From: Thysanoteuthis rhombus
Lineage: Eukaryota; Mollusca; Cephalopoda; Oegopsida; Thysanoteuthidae
Assembly (NCBI GenBank): GCA_963457665.1
Contig: OY735219.1
Location: 16,503,032-16,567,031 of the forward strand
Reading direction: 5' to 3'
DNA length: 64,000 nt
Below the pieces are notes generated by a model that searched no databases, had not been told where the DNA came from, and saw only the letters and a program-made list of their open reading frames with translations. How positions within the stretch are numbered: position 1 is the stretch's first letter; every line of letters starts with the position of its first letter. This document shows, one piece after another, positions 58,925-64,000 of the stretch. The translations under genes and the position numbers were made by a program.

Positions 58925-61900
58925 GGTATGTACAGTCCAAGTTGGAAATAAGAATCCTGTATAAATATTGTTTCTATCAAACAACTTCTCTTGTTTTCCA
59001 GAGGGGAGAAATCAAATCCAAAGTTGCAATTTTATCAGTAAAAATAACTTTGGTGACGTCTATCAACACGATCTCTTCGAAAGTATTGAATGGACTGGAA
59101 TTTTCTGGAGGACAATGGGGCACAAACGAGATGGTAATACTTAGGGGTGGATGCAGGATTTTCTTTCTGATTGAGAGATGTTTTCCCGTTTTTTTTAATT
59201 GTTTATACAATAATGTCTGCTCATACAAAAGTTCTCGATGGATTTCATTGAAATTCGGGAGAACTGGTTAAATTTTGGAGCAGATCCATACACAGTTATC
59301 TCCCTTAAGTCATAGTTATATGTCTAAACCACATAATATCCCCTGTCTACATTAAATATTTCCAAAATTTATTGATATATTTCAATCAGATTTTGTAAAA
59401 AGGTAGGCAATAGACTACGAAAGAATTGATTGAGTTTTTGAACAGATCCATGCCCTGTCATCTCTCCACGTCGAAATTACATGTCCAAAGCACATAACAT
59501 CGTCCAAGTTATGTGTCTCTCCATACGATATCTCCGAAAGTTCTCAAAGGAATTTAATGAAATTTTGTGGAAGGGTGGGCAATGAGGTGAGAAAGGGGAT
59601 GGTGACTGTTGGGGCGGATCCATGGATTTCTTTTTGATTACATTCATGTATACGCTCACGGTGGCTAATACGATATCTCTAAAAGTTATCAACCGATTTC
59701 AAAGACATTTTTTGTGAGGCTGGGAAATAGGCTACGGGAGAACTGGTTGAATTTTGGAGGGGATCCAGGCACAACTCCCTGAGTGCTTTCAAATTCCTAA
59801 AATGCAATGAATATGAACGTATTTTATTGGATAATTGTATTCTATTTGATCCATTTTTAACATAGCAATATGAAATTAGAAAATTTCAATCCATTAAAAG
59901 ACTTATTTTCAAATGTTAAAACAAAGATTTTATACTGCTTTCATGTTTAAAATAAAATCAATTTTTGTACCTGTCTTGTTTTCTCCCTATTTTACTTACT
60001 ATCGATTTGGCTGTCTATGCACAACGATATCTGTAAACGAACTTCGATTTTGGGGACATCGCTAACCTTCTCGTCTAAATAGTTGAAATGTGTTTTATTG
60101 ATATCCTGTGTCGAAACTTGCCTGAAAGATTCATTGTATAAAGAAGGCCGCGGAGCAGCAATCGACAACGCTTAAAGAAAAAAAAAGCAAGATTTTAAAA
60201 TAGATTTTGTATAATCTGGCTTAGCCTTGACGCTACCCTCGATTTTTCTCGCTAAGCACATCCCTATAACACCTGTAAATACCTGAGTCATCGACCAATA
60301 CGAGAAAGTAACAAAATTACAAAATATACAATCAGATCCTTTTGCTTTTCAGTTTTGACGACACTCCAGAAAAAAGGCAAGAAAGGACGGTTTGCTGGAC
60401 TTGCTACGGTATTCGATGCGAGTAAGTAAGCAAATTAAAAGTCGCATGGTCTTGCTATTATTATTATCATCAATATTTTCAGTTTCAGAACAGTTGCCTG
60501 ATAGTCACCTCTGAAGACTGAGCGATTGCAAGTCTCCCTGAATATCCATCCCTCCTCTCAACAATATCACTGTCTGCAGCAGTGCTGTGGTTTACAGTTT
60601 TAGACCAGTTACCTGATGTTTGTCGCTGAAGGTTGTGACTAAGTTTCCTGAAGTCCTCAGCCCTCCTCTCATCGTCCCCAAATATCACAAAAGTGTTTTG
60701 GTTTGTACCGTCTCGACTAAGCCTCTTTCATACTGGTTGTTAGTCCATTGCTAACGACTGGGGGTCGTAAATATCATATTCCCAGTACTTTCCCCTGTAT
60801 TTGCACAGAACCCAGTTGTGTTGTGGTCTGCATAGTCTCAATCTTCCCTTTTATCTCCAGCTTATACAATCTCATTTTCAGCGTTTTTGGTACGGTTCTG
60901 AGTGCACCTACTATTATTGGTACTACCCCGACCTTCAAGTTCCATACCTCCATCAGTTCCCTTACCAATTTCTGGTATTTTCCTAACTTTTCACTCTCTT
61001 TCATATGAACTCTGTGATCTGCAGGCATAGCCACGTTTACTATTTTGTAGGTTTGCTTTCCCTTGTCCACAACAGGTGCGGTTTTCTCGCTTGGATAGGT
61101 TTATCGGTTCAGATGTCAAAGTCTCAGAGTAATTTGCGGCTTCCATGTTTCAGAACTGTCTCCGGTTATTACTGATACCATTCGTCTGCATGATTGAATC
61201 CCAACCGTTTTCTTATTTTTCATTGTACAACTGTTGCTACACTGTCATGTCTGTTTCTGTACTCTTTCTGGGCTAGTTTACAACATTCACTGGCTATGTT
61301 GTTCACAGTCTCGTCCCTTTTCCCACATAGGTGGCATTAGCTGTTTTTTAGGTTCTGTCAATCTTTGCCTTTAGATGCCATGATGAGCGATTCCCTTTAG
61401 CACTTCAGGTTTCCATTGGGTAGCCATGTCAATGATCTCTCGTCTGCAATATTTTGTAGCTTTCTTTTGAATTCCCTGTGTAGCTTTTTCTGTTCCCATT
61501 TTTCTTTCCTTGTTGTCTGCTTTGCTACTCCCTTATTTGCTACTTTTTTGTTGCTTGTAGCACTACTTCCAGCATTTTGTATAATGTCTTCACTGCTTGC
61601 TTGCACATAAATTTTTTTTTTTTTAAATCCCGGTTTGGTCTTTTGAACACATTTTTCTACAACGATGAGTCCTCTGCCTCCTTCGTTCTCTTCACATGTA
61701 GTCTACTTGAATCGTTTCTGGGGTGAAGAACCTTGTGTAACGCCACAAGCTTCCCTGTTTGTCGGTCCATTGATTGGAGCTCTTTCTTTGTCCATCCAAG
61801 ACATGGACCTGTGTATCTTACTGTTGATACTGCCCACGTCTTCATTCTTTTTATATCATTCTACTAATACGACTACCGGCAATTTTAAAGACAGACAGAA

Positions 61901-62680
61901 AACATCGCAGACGAATGATCATGCTTTGGCTCGAACGCCAACTCCTAGCACAGGAAGAGAATTTCTTTTGTCTTTTTCAGTTCGAGAGATTTTCCCACGA
62001 ATATATCAAGTGACTGGATGAATTTGGCTATCTATATCATAAATCACGGATCGGCAATTCTTTTTGCAGGGAAGCTAAATCTAAAATGTTTTCAAGTCTC
62101 GGGGACTAAAACGAATAAAAAAATCAAAGAACGATTGTGCCACCTTGTCATTTTCTTAATCATTTTAATAACTTTTCAATATAGGAGTATATACCTGAAT
62201 AAATTCCCATGAATATCAATCAAAGAGGACTATGAAATTTGGAGGGGAACAAAATATTGTTTAATTGTGCTCCAAATTTTGATTATATCAATCGAACAGT
62301 AAGAATACCTTTTGTTAAAACAATTCATATCCTTCGTTTGATGACCGTGCAAAAGATCTCTAATCTATTTTCCATTACTAAATTTAAATTTTATTTCGAT
62401 AAGGAAAACAAAGAATTTTGAATGCAACATCACATATTCACTGAATCGGCGGGTCTGATGAAATTGGGCTGCGGGCCGTAGTTTGTTGACACCTGTCATA
62501 AACCAATAGCCAAGATGTATTTCTTCCTTTAAGGCAAATCCCTAATTCAGCTTGCCAAGTTGGAATAATCACCGTCTAACTTTAATTCCTTTTTCTTTTT
62601 TCTATTCCAGTTTTGATTTTGAAAAGATAAAAGAGGAATTCGAACTCACGAATACGCTAAATGAACGCTTTATTAAATAA
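50682..62680 (+). CDS. Secreted six-cysteine peptide gene (spliced, 4 coding exons)
   Basis: Coding segments 50682-50751, 54984-55083, 60353-60421 and 62611-62680 join in one open frame of about 102 codons; intron phases are 1, 2 and 2, and all donors are GTAAGT. The product starts with a hydrophobic signal peptide (residues 1 to about 24). It then has an Asn-Gly-Ser glycosylation sequon (28-30), six cysteines at 36, 46, 50, 71, 74 and 79, a Lys-Arg pair at 64-65, and an acidic, charged tail (80-102) likely to be helical. The cysteine spacing is C-x9-C-x3-C-x20-C-x2-C-x4-C. This suggests a secreted disulfide-rich peptide or prohormone; I recognise no family, and function (hormone, immune or gland peptide) cannot be chosen from sequence. 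TATA-initiator promoter, Kozak start and poly(A) signal frame it as a complete gene of about 17 kb. A missed exon of matching phase cannot be excluded. Confidence 0.7.
50752..50939 (+). other. Intron 2, start
   Basis: Begins at the GTAAGTG donor; A-rich, with no feature seen before the family A fragment. Confidence 0.4.
50940..51020 (+). repeat. Family A, copy 7 (3' end only)
   Basis: Only the last 80 bp of the family are present: GATCACCCCAAACACGGCAT, GGTCATGTGACAGTTTCTAT, GTGATTAACTAGACCTGTTA. The 5' truncation recalls retroposed SINEs. Confidence 0.7.
51245..51720 (+). repeat. Family B, copy 2
   Basis: Matches 14550-14880 in order: TTTTGAGCGTTCTCA, GGGTAGGTACAG, CCCTCTTTCCGAAAAAGTGG, GGAAGAGTCCAT, AGAGAACCAAGAAAA. 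It is longer, with an A-rich insertion near 51536-51570. Confidence 0.65.
51721..52700 (+). other. Intron 2, no gene recognised
   Basis: Contains AGTTAGAGTTAGGGTTAG near 52217, a short telomere-like patch, and otherwise unremarkable sequence. Confidence 0.35.
52701..52764. repeat. (CAA)n microsatellite
   Basis: About 21 CAA units; it makes a poly-Cys frame on the opposite strand that is not a gene. Confidence 0.95.
53010..53235. repeat. Inverted tRNA-like SINE cluster
   Basis: GGTTAACAAGCTTACGAT with ATGAGTTCGATTCTC downstream is tRNA-like on the plus strand (53073-53130). Flanking reverse copies carry GGATCGAACTCAT (53047) and AAGCTTGTTAACCATTG (53203-53220). Three related heads in alternating orientation are packed into about 225 bp. 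Confidence 0.5.
53236..54599 (+). other. Intron 2, no gene recognised
   Basis: AT-rich; a small TGATGATGATGATG stretch near 54298. No feature beyond that. Confidence 0.35.
54600..54970 (+). repeat. Family A, copy 8, abutting exon 3
   Basis: Near full-length copy ending TCGAGTGACTAATCAGACCT, directly before the T-rich tract and CAG that form the acceptor of exon 3. The TTTTTTTT run resembles the T-rich sequence after the same end in copy 1. Confidence 0.75.
54984..55083 (+). CDS. Exon 3 of the secreted-peptide gene
   Basis: The acceptor TTATTTTTTTTATTTCCAG ends at 54983. The 100-nt exon completes codon 24 and encodes 32 further full codons with Cys 36, 46 and 50, Trp 44 (WECTSLCE) and the NGS sequon. 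It ends after two bases of a codon at GTAAGTCC (phase 2). The 5' half of the peptide is Ser- and Asp-rich. Confidence 0.7.
55084..56389 (+). other. Intron 3, first part
   Basis: Non-coding; a C-run near 55154 and a TTCA microsatellite near 55825-55845. No exon of fitting phase was found. Confidence 0.35.
56390..56471. repeat. (AT)n array
   Basis: About 41 perfect AT units within intron 3. Confidence 0.97.
57265..57600. repeat. Repeat E, copy 2
   Basis: Counterpart of 37830-38110: GAATAAATTTTATTTATGAC, ATCACTGGCGTTTATA, GAAAAATATCTAAAAT, ACTTTGATGGCTATGGTAGT. Confidence 0.6.
57777..57842. repeat. (TA)n array
   Basis: About 33 perfect TA units within intron 3. Confidence 0.97.
57843..58847 (+). 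other. Intron 3, no gene recognised
   Basis: Nothing supportable seen between the two (TA)n arrays. Confidence 0.35.
58848..58921. repeat. (TA)n array
   Basis: About 36 perfect TA units; the Ile-Tyr frames crossing it on both strands are artefacts. Confidence 0.97.
59040..59785 (+). repeat. Array of degenerate ~150-200 bp units
   Basis: Phrases of the form CGATATCTC.GAAAGTT, AATTTAATGAAATTTTGTGG, GGCAATAG or GGGAAATAGGCTACG, GAACTGGTTGAATTTTGGAG and GGATCCA recur four to five times with many changes (near 59060, 59230, 59370, 59510 and 59670). This is an old tandem or clustered dispersed repeat in intron 3, of unknown origin. Confidence 0.6.
59786..60352 (+). other. Intron 3, end
   Basis: No feature except the acceptor tract GATCCTTTTGCTTTTCAG at its end. 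Confidence 0.4.
60353..60421 (+). CDS. Exon 4 of the secreted-peptide gene
   Basis: 69 nt between a strong acceptor and GTAAGTAAG. Starting with the last base of codon 57, it encodes an acidic stretch, Lys-Arg at 64-65 followed by Gln, and a cysteine-rich core CWTCYGIRC. It ends in phase 2. The KR-Q junction looks like a prohormone cleavage site that would expose an N-terminal Gln able to cyclise. Confidence 0.7.
60485..61855 (-). pseudogene. R2/NeSL-like LINE, C-terminal ORF fossil
   Basis: Minus-strand frames read as the C-terminal half of a non-LTR retrotransposon polyprotein. 61845-61657 (MKTWAVSTVRYTGP, then LGWTKKELQSMDRQTGKL, then LHPRNDSSRL) is the end of the reverse transcriptase/thumb. 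A Cys/His cluster follows near 61340-61260. 61070-60774 (NVAMPADHRVHMKESEKLGK) matches the segment after the catalytic part of a restriction-like endonuclease, which suggests the R2/NeSL group. It is broken by stops and frameshifts, inserted antisense in intron 4 starting only about 60 bp after exon 4. Confidence 0.65.
61856..62610 (+). other. Intron 4, end
   Basis: Non-coding; ends with an excellent acceptor tract (TTTTTCTTTTTTCTATTCCAG). Confidence 0.45.
62611..62680 (+). CDS. Exon 5 (terminal) of the secreted-peptide gene
   Basis: The best acceptor in the gene opens a frame that completes codon 80 and adds 22 residues to TAA at 62678-62680. The tail is charged (FEKIKEEFEL then a TNTLNERF segment), cysteine-free and helix-prone. 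The 3' UTR continues to the poly(A) signal at 62902. Confidence 0.7.
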
Positions 62681-62901
62681 TGTATCGATACATTTAAATT
62701 TTCAAGGACCTTTTTTTCTTTTCTGTCAACGAGTATAAAACCAAGAAAGACAATGATTCTGACCAGAATGCAATGGAAATTGACAACTCTTCAAAAAACT
62801 AACTCGCCCTCAACCAAATGCAACTTGTTTTGTAAGGCGTAAAGAATGAATGTCTCACCTGAAATTCCTCTTGATTGAGTTGAGTAAAAAATCTTTATTG
62901 A

Positions 62902-62907
62902 AATAAA
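62902..62907 (+). terminator. Poly(A) signal of the secreted-peptide gene
   Basis: AATAAA 221 bp after the stop, followed about 30 bp later by T- and GT-rich sequence (TTTCTTTCTGTGTT), as expected for cleavage around 62920-62935. Confidence 0.6.
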
Positions 62908-63019
62908 TATTTTACTCTCTGCACCGAATTTCTTTCTGTGTTATTCATTATGAAAAGTTGAAGAATCGTAGACATCAAATATGACGAAAGATTTCGTCCC
63001 TTAAAAAAAAAAAAATATG

Positions 63020-63480
63020 TGCATGTGTTCCCAGGATTCGCCACACCTCTCTACCATGGGCGTCGTAGAGCCAATACTTTCTGAACTTGACAAGTTTGTC
63101 TCATTGTCTTGTATTCTGCCGGCCTTGGTTTCGCATGTGATCTCTGGGGATCCGTGTTGTGAGTCATGATGTCTATCAGTTGTCTGCTGTTCTTGCAACA
63201 TGACCAGCCCATTACCATTCGAGTTTTCTAATAGATTCTATGATGTCTTGGACTTCTGTTCTTCCCCTAATACATTGTGCTGTATTGTGATCTCAACATA
63301 TGAGGTTGAGCATAATTCTTTGTTGTGCACGTTGCATGCTTCTCATTTTGAGGGTCAGTCTCTTGGTCAAGTTCCATGTTTCAGCCCCGTAAGTAACTAC
63401 TGTGAGGATGAATTGATTGTATACCGTTCTTTTCAGCTCAAGCGATACTTTCTTGTTTTTGAAGGTTGATCTTGGCTTAT
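63020..63480 (-). mobile_element. RTE-type LINE 3' fragment, copy 1
   Basis: The minus strand encodes the C-terminus of an RTE reverse transcriptase, including MRSMQRAQQRIMLNL and a WAGHVAR-type motif further on. It ends in the GGATCC...GGCGAATCCTGGG block near 63025, which recurs at 34965 and 63640. 5' truncated and interrupted by stops. Confidence 0.75.
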
Positions 63481-63629
63481 GAAAGCTCGCAAACCTACAT
63501 TGATTTTTTGCTTGATTTCTTATTCTTGTGAGAATTTAATGGAGGTTCGTTTTTCTCGGTAGATGTAGGGGTCTACTTTCTCTAGTCCTGCATCTTCAAT
63601 TTTGATCATCGTTATCAGCCCGTTAGCAT
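63481..63629 (-). mobile_element. RTE-type LINE, further upstream part of copy 1
   Basis: Probably continues the copy to its left on the minus strand (AGAAAAACGAACCTCCATTA, TCAAAATTGAAGATGCAGGA); it ends abruptly at the start of copy 2. Confidence 0.5.
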
Positions 63630-64000
63630 CCGTCATTGGATATAGAACATCCCCACTCCTCTCCATCATGGGCATCGCAGAGCCAGTACTTTCTGAATTT
63701 ACCTAAATCGTCACGCCATCGTACTTTTTGTCGGCCACAGTTCTGCATATGTTCTCTGGGGATCCACGTTGTGAGTCGTGATGTCCTGCAGTTGTTCAAC
63801 ATTCTTTTAACATTCCAAGCCCATCGCCATTTAAGTTTTCTAACGGTTTCTAGGATGTCTCGGATTCCTGTCTTTTTTTTATGTACTGTACTGTCTTACG
63901 ATCTCTCCACGTGAGGTTGAGCATGATTCTCTCATGTGCACGTTGCATGGTTCTAATTTCGAGGGTCAATATTTTGGTTAGGTTCCATGTTTCAGCTCAA
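63630..64000 (-). mobile_element. RTE-type LINE 3' fragment, copy 2 (runs off window)
   Basis: Repeats the same 3' block (CATCATGGGCATCGCAGAGC, CTCTGGGGATCCACGTTGTG) and the MQRAHERIMLNL-coding segment near 63920-63950. It is directly adjacent and parallel to copy 1. Confidence 0.75.

Noticed and set aside
58721..59271. Open frames crossing (TA)n at 58848-58921, and the similar one at 3506-3769
   Set aside because: Mostly Ile-Tyr runs from a microsatellite, with no conserved sequence on either side.
1..64000. CRISPR arrays, bacterial operons, rRNA, riboswitches
   Set aside because: Nothing of the kind is present; the tandem arrays have no spacers and the window is clearly eukaryotic.

Overview
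This is a eukaryotic, AT-rich, intron- and transposon-dominated window, most likely from a mollusc and probably a coleoid cephalopod. I infer this from the long simple repeats ((TA)n, (CA)n, (CAA)n), many dispersed SINE/MITE-like families, fossil LINE, mariner, hAT and gypsy fragments, large introns with GTAAGT donors, and one exon recognisable by protein similarity as animal LMAN2/VIP36. No prokaryotic operon, CRISPR array, rRNA or standalone tRNA gene is visible. Almost all long open frames are low-complexity or transposon shadows.

Left part (1-20 kb). The first coding exon of an LMAN2/VIP36-type ER-Golgi cargo lectin lies on the minus strand at 14158-14329, with an ETS-like promoter beside it; 1-14151 is then most simply its first intron, filled with old repeats. 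About 0.8 kb upstream, also on the minus strand, is the terminal exon of an unidentified gene (15087-15245). Candidate plus-strand exons lie at 17484-17560 and 19698-19798.

Middle (20-45 kb). This part holds RTE-type LINE 3' ends, a near-perfect 57-bp x 20 minisatellite (23807-24932) that is open on both strands, a deleted mariner, a LINE ORF1/Gag-like fossil with zinc knuckles, an hAT fossil, and several copies of a roughly 420-bp dispersed repeat, here called family A. Two candidate plus-strand exons sit at 32400-32498 and 32572-32723.

Right part (45.9-62.9 kb). This is the main discovery: an apparently complete plus-strand gene assembled by eye. It has a TATA box and initiator at about 45956-45990, an untranslated exon 45988-46055, a signal-peptide exon with an excellent Kozak start (ATG 50682), coding exons 54984-55083, 60353-60421 and 62611-62680, and a poly(A) signal at 62902. 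All introns are GT-AG with GTAAGT donors, and phases 1, 2, 2 keep one frame open to the stop. The product would be about 102 residues: a secreted, six-cysteine peptide with one N-glycosylation sequon, a central dibasic site and an acidic, helix-prone tail. I do not recognise the family. Its introns carry gypsy gag, R2/NeSL-like LINE and SINE debris and three long (AT)n arrays, and one family A repeat ends about 13 bases before the exon 3 acceptor. The window closes in two tandem RTE LINE fragments (63020-64000).
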